From Spirochaetales bacterium UBA4629 (GTDB lineage Bacteria; Spirochaetota; Spirochaetia; Sphaerochaetales; Sphaerochaetaceae): a DNA stretch of 19,002 bases. The stretch covers positions 383 to 19,384 of the forward strand of contig DHMZ01000132.1 in assembly GCA_002406055.1 (NCBI GenBank), written 5' to 3'. Positions 7,333-13,458 of the stretch are shown piece by piece. Under the pieces are notes generated by a model. It saw nothing but the letters and a program-made list of their open reading frames with translations, was not told the DNA's origin and ran no database searches. The position numbers and the translations under genes were made by a program. The first letter of the stretch is position 1. Every line of letters begins with the position of its first letter.

Positions 7333-7917
7333 ATGAAGAAAAAACTATTTGCTTTTATAATTATTAGTCTTATTTTCTCCCCTATATTTGCTTCTTGGGA
7401 TGGCTTATATAGATGGGATAATAATACAAATAAGTCTAATTGGGGAAAGATAAAAGAGATAACAATTAGAGTAAAAAGCGTCAATGAAGACTATTTATAT
7501 GAACTATATTTAATAGGTCAAGATGGATCTGAACATAGAATATTTCCACTAGTTCTTCCATCTTCTCCTAGCTACAAAGAGTGGCATGATTATAATGAAG
7601 ACTCAAGTGAAGGAGAGGCTTTCAGATTTAATAATAAAAGAATGAATACAACGATTGTTGCGCCAGGCAAGTGGAAGATTAAAGATTCCTCAGTCGAAGG
7701 TGATAAAATTAATACTTCGATAATAGCTTCTGCCTTTGGTATGGAAATTACTATTGAAATAGAATATCTTTTTTCTCTTGACGAAGGCGGCAACAAGCAA
7801 TTAACGTTTGGAATGGACGCAGACCAAAACATAGCAAAGGGGAAATTCTTTCAAAACCCAGAAAAGGGAAGTGACGGAAAATTTACTCTAAGCTTAATAG
7901 AGGAGGATGCTCTTTGA
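7333..7917 (+). CDS. Small secreted protein of unknown function
   Basis: This is a 194-residue protein with a cleavable signal peptide (MKKKLFAFIIISLIFSPIFA, cleavage before or near SWDGLY). The mature part looks beta-rich, with alternating hydrophobic and polar runs such as EITIRVKSV, MNTTIVAPGKWKI and MEITIEIEYLFS, and has one pair of early Trp residues. No Cys or lipobox is present, so it is probably periplasmic. I do not recognise the family. A TTG at 7321 is in frame, but the ATG at 7333 is preferred: it is preceded by GGAG with 6-base spacing and begins the signal peptide properly. Its stop overlaps the TTG start of topA by four bases (TTGA), so the two are translationally coupled, although no functional link is obvious. 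Confidence 0.85.
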   Translation: MKKKLFAFIIISLIFSPIFASWDGLYRWDNNTNKSNWGKIKEITIRVKSVNEDYLYELYLIGQDGSEHRIFPLVLPSSPSYKEWHDYNEDSSEGEAFRFNNKRMNTTIVAPGKWKIKDSSVEGDKINTSIIASAFGMEITIEIEYLFSLDEGGNKQLTFGMDADQNIAKGKFFQNPEKGSDGKFTLSLIEEDAL

Positions 7918-9647
7918 TTGCAGATCCTAATAAAAAAACACTTATTATAGTCGAGTCTCCAACAAAGGCTAAGACTATAGCAAAATATCTACCTAAGAGT
8001 TGCACTGTTATGGCATCTAAAGGTCATGTTGTTGACCTTAGTCCCAACCCTGATCCAAAAGCAAAAGGTTTATATGGTATAGACATAGATAATGGATTTG
8101 CCCTTGAGTACACAGTTGTCGAAGGAAAAGCAAAGATAATCTCTGAATTAAAAGATGCTCTTGCTCACTCTGAACAACTCATCCTTGCAAGTGATGAGGA
8201 CCGCGAGGGAGAGAGTATTGCTTGGCATTTGTATAAGATTCTTAATCCAAAGGTTCCTGTTTATAGAATGGTCTTCCATGAAATAACAAAGAAAGCTATT
8301 ACTGAGGCTTTTTCTTCTTGTCGTGATATAGACATGAATCTTGTCTATGCACAAGAAGCAAGACGTGTTGTCGACCGTCTTCAGGGCTATGGAATATCAC
8401 CAATACTTTCTAGAAAGCTTGGCGGAAAGTATTCTGCGGGGCGTGTTCAGTCTCCTGCACTTAAATTAATAGTAGAAAGAGAGAACCAAAGAAGGCGCTT
8501 TACTCTTTCCGATTATGCATCGGTTACTGCGCTGTCTGACACAAATCCTCAATTTAAATCCACTCTATCTTTTATTGATGATAAAGCAGTTGCAACATCT
8601 AAGAGCTTTAATGGTGAAACAGGAGAAGTAAAGAAGGGTTTTGTGGTTCTTTCTCTTGAAGAAGCTGAAACAATAGCCAAGTCTCTTGAAGGACAAGAGG
8701 CTACAATTAGCGAAGTAAAAGAGAGCAAAAAAATAGAAAAACCGAGTATGCCTTTTACGACCTCTACACTTCAGCAGGATGCAACTAGAAAGCTAGGTAA
8801 GAGTGCTAAAGAAATTATGTCTATAGCTCAAAGACTGTATGAAAACGGTTATATCACGTATATGAGAACCGACTCTCCTACGCTAAGTAATGAATGTATG
8901 CACGCTGCTGCTTCATATATTACTGAAACATATGGGGACTCATGGCTACAAGTAAGGCAATATAAAGCAAAGACATTAGGAGCTCAAGAGGCCCATGAAG
9001 CTATAAGACCGGCAGGGGATAGATTCCGCACTCCAGAAGAGACAGGTCTTAAAGGTGATGACCTCAAGCTCTATTCATTAATATGGAAAAGAACGATTGC
9101 ATCTCAAATGAAAGATGCTGTTAAGGCAATTACAACGGTTAAAATAAAAAGTGGAAAGTATCTCTTCTCATCTTCTGGTTCTGTTATTCTTTATGAAGGT
9201 TTTAGACGTATTTATATGGTTTCTTCTGACACTGAAGAAGAAAAAGAGGAGACTCTTCCTCCTCTAAAAGAAGGTGACAAAATAAAGCTTATTTCTCTTG
9301 AAGCTAAGAGCCATACAACACAACCTCCTCAGCGTTACACTGAAGCAAGCCTTGTACAGAAATTAGAGAGCGAAGAGATAGGTAGACCTTCTACTTATGC
9401 GACAATAATCTCCACATTAATTGATAGAGGCTACGTTGTCAGACAATCTTCCTTCTTAGTCCCAACCTTTACTGGTTTCTTTGTTGAATCATTCTTAGAG
9501 AAGAGCTTTGCTCACTATATAGCATATGATTTCACAAAAGAAATGGAGGCTGGACTCGATAGAATCGCACGTGGTGAAGAGGAAAAAGAAGAGTACTTAA
9601 GAGATTTCTGGTTTGGTAAAGAGGGGGAAAGTAATGGGGCTAAGTGA
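7914..9647 (+). CDS. topA: DNA topoisomerase I, catalytic part (5' half of split topA)
   Basis: This 577-residue protein contains the complete type IA topoisomerase core, which relaxes negative supercoils. The TOPRIM domain has Glu14 in VESPTKAKTI and the metal-binding DEDREGE at 94-100. The active-site Tyr316 lies in YITYMRTDS, and the gate regions include QEAHEAIRP, ASLVQKLESEEIGRPSTYA and FTKEMEAGLDRIARGEE. The start is TTG at 7914 with GAGGAGG upstream, overlapping the previous gene by four bases. The frame ends early at 9645-9647, just past the conserved YLRDFWFGKEG, while the matching C-terminal domain continues in the +1 frame. Whether the product is truncated, frameshifted into the next frame, or a real two-protein enzyme cannot be settled from one sequence; an assembly error in the GGGGG run is also possible. 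Confidence 0.93.
   Translation: MIADPNKKTLIIVESPTKAKTIAKYLPKSCTVMASKGHVVDLSPNPDPKAKGLYGIDIDNGFALEYTVVEGKAKIISELKDALAHSEQLILASDEDREGESIAWHLYKILNPKVPVYRMVFHEITKKAITEAFSSCRDIDMNLVYAQEARRVVDRLQGYGISPILSRKLGGKYSAGRVQSPALKLIVERENQRRRFTLSDYASVTALSDTNPQFKSTLSFIDDKAVATSKSFNGETGEVKKGFVVLSLEEAETIAKSLEGQEATISEVKESKKIEKPSMPFTTSTLQQDATRKLGKSAKEIMSIAQRLYENGYITYMRTDSPTLSNECMHAAASYITETYGDSWLQVRQYKAKTLGAQEAHEAIRPAGDRFRTPEETGLKGDDLKLYSLIWKRTIASQMKDAVKAITTVKIKSGKYLFSSSGSVILYEGFRRIYMVSSDTEEEKEETLPPLKEGDKIKLISLEAKSHTTQPPQRYTEASLVQKLESEEIGRPSTYATIISTLIDRGYVVRQSSFLVPTFTGFFVESFLEKSFAHYIAYDFTKEMEAGLDRIARGEEEKEEYLRDFWFGKEGESNGAK
9621..9636 (+). promoter_or_regulatory. Strong internal Shine-Dalgarno for the second topA frame
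   Basis: GAGGGGG (9621-9627) stands 6 bases before the ATG at 9634, inside the 3' end of the first topA frame. It decides the start of the C-terminal protein and would allow coupled translation. The same G-run is also the place where a one-base insertion would most easily break an intact gene. Confidence 0.6.
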
Positions 9648-10632
9648 AGATTTAAAGACAGTAGGCACATCTATTAAAACAGGAGAAGCAAAGAGCTTAA
9701 AGCTTGCTGGCCTAAAAAATGAATTTATCCACAATGGAGAAAAGGTTACCTATGAGATAAAAATAGGTAAATTTGGTCCATATATTGACTCCTCAGTAAA
9801 GGATGAAAATGGTAAAGATATAATGCGTTCTATTCCTCCTACATACTTTCCAGGAACCTTTAGTGATGAAGACGCTGCAACTCTTCTTTTTCCTCAAGAA
9901 GATGCTGGTGAGTTGCTATATAATCGCTTTTTACTAAAAAAAGGTAGATACGGCGATTATTTTGAAAGAATTAGCGACAATAAAACAGCTACATGGCCAA
10001 AAGCTTTGAAAGAGAATCCTTCATCTGCCTCTGAAAATCTTATTGATTTACTTTTCTCAATACCAAAAGTTCTTGGAGTTGATAACCAAAACAATGAGGT
10101 TGTTTTAAAGGTAGGACTCTTTGGCTTTTATGCTTCGTATTGTGGAAAAAACTATAAAGTTCAAGACCCTGAAAATGTGAAACTTGAAGATATAATATCT
10201 CCATCATTAAATATGCTGACAAAAGGCGAACTCGATGGCAAACCTATTGCACTTACTAATGGTCGCTATGGCTTATACATAAAGTATGGAGACGAGAACA
10301 TTCCACTTAAGCAGAGTGATAAAGCTGATGCTCAATCTTTGACGCTAGACAGGATTAAAGAAATTGCAAAAGAATACTTGGCTTCTAAAGAAAAAAGTGT
10401 TGAAGCAGAGAAGGAATTTCTAGGTCTTGATGGTACAAAAGCCTTTTTGGTTAATGGCAAGTATGGTTATTACCTTAAATGGGGTAGTGATAACATCGCT
10501 CTGAAAGCAGAAGATAAAGAGAACCCATTATCGCTGACAGAAGAAAGAGTCAAAGAACTTATAACTGAGTACAAAGAGAAGCCAAAAACAAAGAAGAAAG
10601 GCATTAACTATTCGAAGAGGAAGAAGGCATAA
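9634..10632 (+). CDS. topA: Topoisomerase I C-terminal repeat protein (3' half of split topA)
   Basis: From the ATG at 9634 this encodes 332 residues that match only the tail of topoisomerase I. Five copies of the topoisomerase C-terminal repeat (Toprim_Crpt type) are visible: GKFGPYI (about 45), GRYGDYF (104), GLFGFYASY (161), GRYGLYIKYGDENIPL (210) and GKYGYYLKWGSDNIAL (275), followed by a Lys-rich end (PKTKKKGINYSKRKKA). These domains bind DNA and pass strands, and there are no zinc-finger Cys sets. It overlaps the catalytic frame by 14 bases and lies in the +1 frame relative to it. An in-frame TTG at 9613 is a weaker start. No catalytic residues are present, so alone it could only act with the upstream product. 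Confidence 0.85.
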   Translation: MGLSEDLKTVGTSIKTGEAKSLKLAGLKNEFIHNGEKVTYEIKIGKFGPYIDSSVKDENGKDIMRSIPPTYFPGTFSDEDAATLLFPQEDAGELLYNRFLLKKGRYGDYFERISDNKTATWPKALKENPSSASENLIDLLFSIPKVLGVDNQNNEVVLKVGLFGFYASYCGKNYKVQDPENVKLEDIISPSLNMLTKGELDGKPIALTNGRYGLYIKYGDENIPLKQSDKADAQSLTLDRIKEIAKEYLASKEKSVEAEKEFLGLDGTKAFLVNGKYGYYLKWGSDNIALKAEDKENPLSLTEERVKELITEYKEKPKTKKKGINYSKRKKA

Positions 10633-10639
10633 AAAAAGA

Positions 10640-10711
10640 TGGTCCCAGGCAGAATCGAACTGCCATCTAATCCTTAGGAGGGATTTGTTCTATCCATTAA
10701 ACCATGGGGCC
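10640..10711 (-). tRNA. tRNA-Arg (anticodon CCU)
   Basis: Read on the minus strand this folds as a full tRNA of 72 bases. The D-stem is GTTT/GAAC, the anticodon stem AATCC/GGATT with loop CTCCTAA (anticodon CCT, reading AGG), the variable loop AGAT, and the T-stem GGCAG/CTGCC with loop TTCGATT. The acceptor stem GGCCCCA/TGGGACC pairs except for C3 opposite A70. The discriminator is A and the CCA end is not encoded. A run of seven T follows two bases later and may end transcription. It lies 7 bases from the end of topA, convergent with it. Confidence 0.93.
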
Positions 10712-10720
10712 ATTAGCTAA

Positions 10721-10749
10721 ATTATAGAAAACTGGCTGATTGTATGCAA
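10721..10749 (-). promoter_or_regulatory. Sigma70 promoter of tRNA-Arg
   Basis: On the minus strand TTGCAT (10749-10744), a 17-base spacer and a perfect TATAAT (10726-10721) stand about 9 bases before the tRNA 5' end. The fit is very good. Confidence 0.8.
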
Positions 10750-10770
10750 TAGAGACTTCCTATTTATAAT
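10740..10770 (+). promoter_or_regulatory. Weak candidate promoter of the CBS-ACT gene
   Basis: A perfect TATAAT lies at 10765-10770 with TTGTAT at 10740-10745, a long 19-base spacer. It overlaps the divergent tRNA promoter, so the two may compete. A TTGACA at 10775 has no usable -10 before the start codon. Confidence 0.35.
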
Positions 10771-10804
10771 CTCTTTGACATAATATAAAAGATAGGAGAA
10801 AGAT

Positions 10805-11443
10805 ATGACAGTTCAAAAGAGAATGACACCTAATCCTGTAACATGTACACCAGATATGGGTGTATTTGAGGCTGAAGAGATAATGAAAAGGGAAGGTGTT
10901 CAGCGCCTACCTGTTTTAGATAATAACGGAAGTCTTGTTGGTGTTGTCTCAGAAAAGAACATCACTAATGCTTCTCCTTCTGGTAGACTTTCAATGGTTG
11001 AATTTGCTCATCAGTTGTCGCTTTTAAAGGTTGGTGATATCATGAGCAAAGAGGTTATTACTGTATATACAGATGACCCAGTTGAACAGGCTGCAAGAAA
11101 GATGTGTGACTTGGATCTTTCGGTACTTCCAGTCATTGACTACAACGGAAAGCTTGTTGGCATTGTTACTCGTTCTGACATGTTCCGTCTTCTCTTAGAG
11201 CTATTTGGCACACGACACTATGGTGTGAGAGTTTCCTTCAATATAAAGGATCAGCCTGGCGTAATTGCAACTATTTCTGAAGCTTTACACTCTATAGGTG
11301 CTAACATTATAAGTATAGGAAACCTAGATAGTGAAAAGGGATACTCAACTATCATAATGAAAGTAAATGGAGTAGATAAGAATAAACTAAGAAAGGCTAT
11401 TGAGCCTCTAGTTGATTCTGAATTAGATATAAGGGAAGTCTAA
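10805..11443 (+). CDS. CBS-CBS-ACT domain protein (AcuB-like)
   Basis: This is a 212-residue cytosolic regulatory protein. CBS domain 1 spans about residues 4-60 (MTPNPVTCTPDMGVFEA, GVQRLPVLDNNGSLVGVVSE), CBS domain 2 about 74-135 (DIMSKEVITVYTDDPVEQAA, LPVIDYNGKLVGIVTRSDM), and an ACT-like domain about 141-212 (VRVSFNIKDQPGVIATISEA). CBS pairs usually bind adenine nucleotides and ACT domains bind small ligands, so it is a likely sensor, but the target is unknown. The same architecture is called AcuB in Bacillus; there is no acetoin gene here, so that function should not be assumed. AGGAGA precedes the ATG. The Smr-protein gene starts 1 base after its stop, indicating a two-gene operon. Confidence 0.9.
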   Translation: MTVQKRMTPNPVTCTPDMGVFEAEEIMKREGVQRLPVLDNNGSLVGVVSEKNITNASPSGRLSMVEFAHQLSLLKVGDIMSKEVITVYTDDPVEQAARKMCDLDLSVLPVIDYNGKLVGIVTRSDMFRLLLELFGTRHYGVRVSFNIKDQPGVIATISEALHSIGANIISIGNLDSEKGYSTIIMKVNGVDKNKLRKAIEPLVDSELDIREV

Positions 11444-11444
11444 G

Positions 11445-13073
11445 TTGGGAAAAAAAGAAAAAAGACCAGACTTAAATAGAGTTTTGATAGAAGAAGGCAA
11501 AAGTGTTAATCCTTTTGCCTCTATTGTATTAAAAGAGAAGAAAGAGGAGAAAAAAAAGAACATTGTTCTTGAAAAGAAGAAGCCCAATGAAATTGTAAAG
11601 GGCTATGTTCCTTCTCTCTCTTTTGGCGATATTTTAGACTCTTACGAAAAGACTGGTAACCCATATAGTCTTCCGAAAAAGAAAGCTTCTTCTCCATCTA
11701 GTTTTGGTGACATTCTTGACGAATGGGAAAATGGTGGAAATAAGAATAAAAAGAAAGAAAAGACCACTACTACCACAACCAAATCTGAATATAAAGCAAC
11801 ACGCTCTTTTGCTTCTATTCTTAGTCAATATGAAGGTCAATTTAGGGAGAAAGAGAGTAAGAAACAAGAAAAGAAAGCTCAAGATAGAAGTGTTAATGAA
11901 ATTCTTCGTAGTCAACCTTTTTTCATAGAGGAAAATGATTCAGATAAGCCAAGTAAGGATGCTGTATGGTCTATTATTGGTGGCAAAAATTCTCAATACG
12001 AAAAAAAAGAAGAAGATAAAACAAAGGTAGAAGAAAAGAAGAATACATATAAAAGAGTTAGTGAAAAGTATGTTGCAAAGGAGTCTTTCTCATCTATTTT
12101 AGGCGAATATGAAGACAGCCTAAAAAAGAAAAAAGAGGAAACAAAGCCACTAATAAAAGAAGAAGTTAAGAAAGAAGAGATTGAAATAAAAGAACCTAAT
12201 TTCTTTATTGAGCCTGAGAATGGCGAAAAGATTCCTAGTAATGTTTCTTGGTCTATCTTAGGTGGAAAGAACGAAAACTATGTACGTCATGAAGAGAAAA
12301 AAGTAGAGGAAAAAGCTCCTATTTCTAAAGTAAAAGAAAATGTAAAGAGAGTTTCTTCTGAATACAAACCTAAAGAGGACTTTGCTTCTATTTTAGCTAC
12401 TTTTGATAGTGCTAAAGCTAAAGAAAAATCAAAAGAGAAAACAGAGAAAGTAACACAGGAAGACAAAGAAGTAGTTCTAGAAGAAAATCGATTCTTCATT
12501 AAAGATGATGAAGAGAAGGTTCCAGATAATGTTTCTTGGTCTATCTTGGGTGGAAAGAATAAAAACTATGAAAGAAAAGAAGAAAAGATAGAGAATGTAG
12601 CAAAAAAGAGCAGTGATGCTAAAGCCGCAGCTTCTCACTCTGAATATAAAGCACAAAAGAGCTTCACTTCTATTCTTTCTTCCTTTGAAGAAAAAGAGCC
12701 TGTTAAGACATTTAGTGAGATAATTCAAGAAAAGGGTGACAATAAAAAGAAGAAGACATTCTTTTCAATTAATGACTTAAGACGTATGGATCCTCAGTCT
12801 ACTTTAGACTTACATGGAGAGAATAAAGCTGAAAGTACAGAGCTTATTCAAGACTTCTTAGATGATTCTGTCTCTCATGGACTAAGAAAGGTATCCATAA
12901 TAACAGGAAAGGGCCTACATAGTGAGACTGGCAGTGGTGTCTTAAGAGAACTCACTGAATCGATTCTGTCGTCTTCTCCTCTTGTGCTTGAAACATCATC
13001 TGCCCCAATTAACAAGGGTGGAAGTGGTGCTATTTGGATAATTCTTAAAGAGAAAAAGTTTGAAAACGAATGA
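11445..13073 (+). CDS. Smr-domain protein with long repeat-rich N-terminal region
   Basis: This is a 542-residue, very Lys/Glu-rich protein. Only the last 95 or so residues are a recognisable domain: a C-terminal Smr domain (about 448-536) with the LDLHG signature (454-458), TGKGLHS (487-493) and GGSGAIWI (525-532), of the MutS2-type nuclease or nucleic-acid-binding family. The preceding 440 residues are low-complexity charged linkers that carry two short motifs in alternation: six copies of an A motif (SFxSILxxYE) and three copies of a B motif (FFI...VSWSILGGKNxNYE). The start is TTG at 11445, with AGGGAA upstream inside the end of the CBS-ACT gene. No signal peptide or membrane segment is seen, so it is cytosolic. 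The role of the repeats is unknown; peptide docking sites are a reasonable guess. Confidence 0.85.
   Translation: MGKKEKRPDLNRVLIEEGKSVNPFASIVLKEKKEEKKKNIVLEKKKPNEIVKGYVPSLSFGDILDSYEKTGNPYSLPKKKASSPSSFGDILDEWENGGNKNKKKEKTTTTTTKSEYKATRSFASILSQYEGQFREKESKKQEKKAQDRSVNEILRSQPFFIEENDSDKPSKDAVWSIIGGKNSQYEKKEEDKTKVEEKKNTYKRVSEKYVAKESFSSILGEYEDSLKKKKEETKPLIKEEVKKEEIEIKEPNFFIEPENGEKIPSNVSWSILGGKNENYVRHEEKKVEEKAPISKVKENVKRVSSEYKPKEDFASILATFDSAKAKEKSKEKTEKVTQEDKEVVLEENRFFIKDDEEKVPDNVSWSILGGKNKNYERKEEKIENVAKKSSDAKAAASHSEYKAQKSFTSILSSFEEKEPVKTFSEIIQEKGDNKKKKTFFSINDLRRMDPQSTLDLHGENKAESTELIQDFLDDSVSHGLRKVSIITGKGLHSETGSGVLRELTESILSSSPLVLETSSAPINKGGSGAIWIILKEKKFENE
11604..12689 (+). repeat. Coding repeat array in the Smr protein (A and B motifs)
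   Basis: The A motif (Y-x4-SF-x-SIL-x2-YE and variants) occurs near residues 54, 81, 116, 209, 307 and 401. The B motif (FFIxxD...DNVSWSILGGKNxNYE) occurs near 159, 253 and 350. From residue 116 on they alternate A-B-A-B-A-B-A with a period of about 93-98 residues. The copies differ at DNA level, so the array is old and kept by selection on protein. Confidence 0.8.
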
Positions 13074-13074
13074 T

Positions 13075-13099
13075 AAAAAAACGGGCTATTTCTTGCCCG
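13075..13099 (-). terminator. infA terminator
   Basis: On the minus strand CGGGC (13099-13095), an 8-base loop and GCCCG (13086-13082) are followed by seven T (13081-13075). The plus strand has no T-run after the hairpin, so it serves infA, although it sits between the convergent Smr gene and infA. Confidence 0.8.
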
Positions 13100-13112
13100 C
13101 TAGTAAGAAGAT

Positions 13113-13331
13113 TTATCTTTCTCTGTAAATGATTCTACCTTTTGTAAGGTCGTATGGAGAAAGCTCAACTTTGACTGTGTCACCTGGTACTATTCTGATG
13201 TAGTGTTTTCTCATTTTTCCTGAAAGGTGAGCGAGGATAACAAGTTTATTTGTTAGTTCTACACGGAAAGTTGTATTTGGAAGTGCTTCTTTTACAACGC
13301 CTTCTACTTCAATTGCTTCTTCTTTTGCCAT
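13113..13331 (-). CDS. infA: Translation initiation factor IF-1
   Basis: This is a 72-residue S1-like OB-fold factor that binds the ribosomal A site with IF-2 and IF-3 during initiation. It matches the family across its length: EVEGVVKEALPNTTFRVEL, HLSGKMRKHYIRIVPGDTVK and the terminal LSPYDLTKGRIIYRER. Length is exactly that of the family. The frame is open for another 14 codons upstream, but the ATG at 13331 is chosen because it gives the usual MAKEEAIEVEG start and has AAGGAG 6-7 bases before it. It is monocistronic, divergent from glyA, with its own strong promoter and terminator. Confidence 0.98.
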   Translation of the reverse strand: MAKEEAIEVEGVVKEALPNTTFRVELTNKLVILAHLSGKMRKHYIRIVPGDTVKVELSPYDLTKGRIIYRER

Positions 13332-13357
13332 TTGTTCTCCTTGGTGAAACCTCGAAT

Positions 13358-13386
13358 AGTTTAGACATAGCAAGTAAATATGTCAA
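13358..13386 (-). promoter_or_regulatory. Sigma70 promoter of infA
   Basis: On the minus strand a perfect TTGACA (13386-13381), a 17-base spacer and TAAACT (13363-13358) lie about 26 bases before the infA start. This is one of the best promoters in the window. Confidence 0.8.
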
Positions 13387-13458
13387 TTGAAGAGGTTTTT
13401 TTGTTGCAGAAAAGTTGAGAAAGAGGCATGCTTACATAGAAATGTGGAGGTAAAAGTT

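Noticed and set aside
9621..9650. prfB-like programmed +1 frameshift in topA
   Set aside because: prfB uses a Shine-Dalgarno sequence about three bases before the slip codon. Here the G-run is about 15 bases before the AAG-TGA stop, so the geometry does not fit. Other frameshift mechanisms are not excluded.
10775..10780. TTGACA as the -35 of the CBS-ACT gene
   Set aside because: Only about 24 bases separate it from the start codon, so there is no room for a -10 and a leader carrying AGGAGA.
11634..12728. Several open frames on both strands inside the Smr gene
   Set aside because: They are shadows caused by the A-rich Lys/Glu codon repeats, with no start signals or recognisable protein features.
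13415..13442. TTGAGA/TAGAAA pair as the glyA promoter
   Set aside because: The implied transcription start would fall on the glyA Shine-Dalgarno sequence, so it is unlikely to be the working promoter. No better one is seen.
13387..13458. Upstream in-frame start adding 24 residues to GlyA
   Set aside because: The added Cys/Arg-rich sequence is unlike the family, overlaps the infA promoter, and lacks a ribosome-binding site. The ATG at 13459 has GGAGG.
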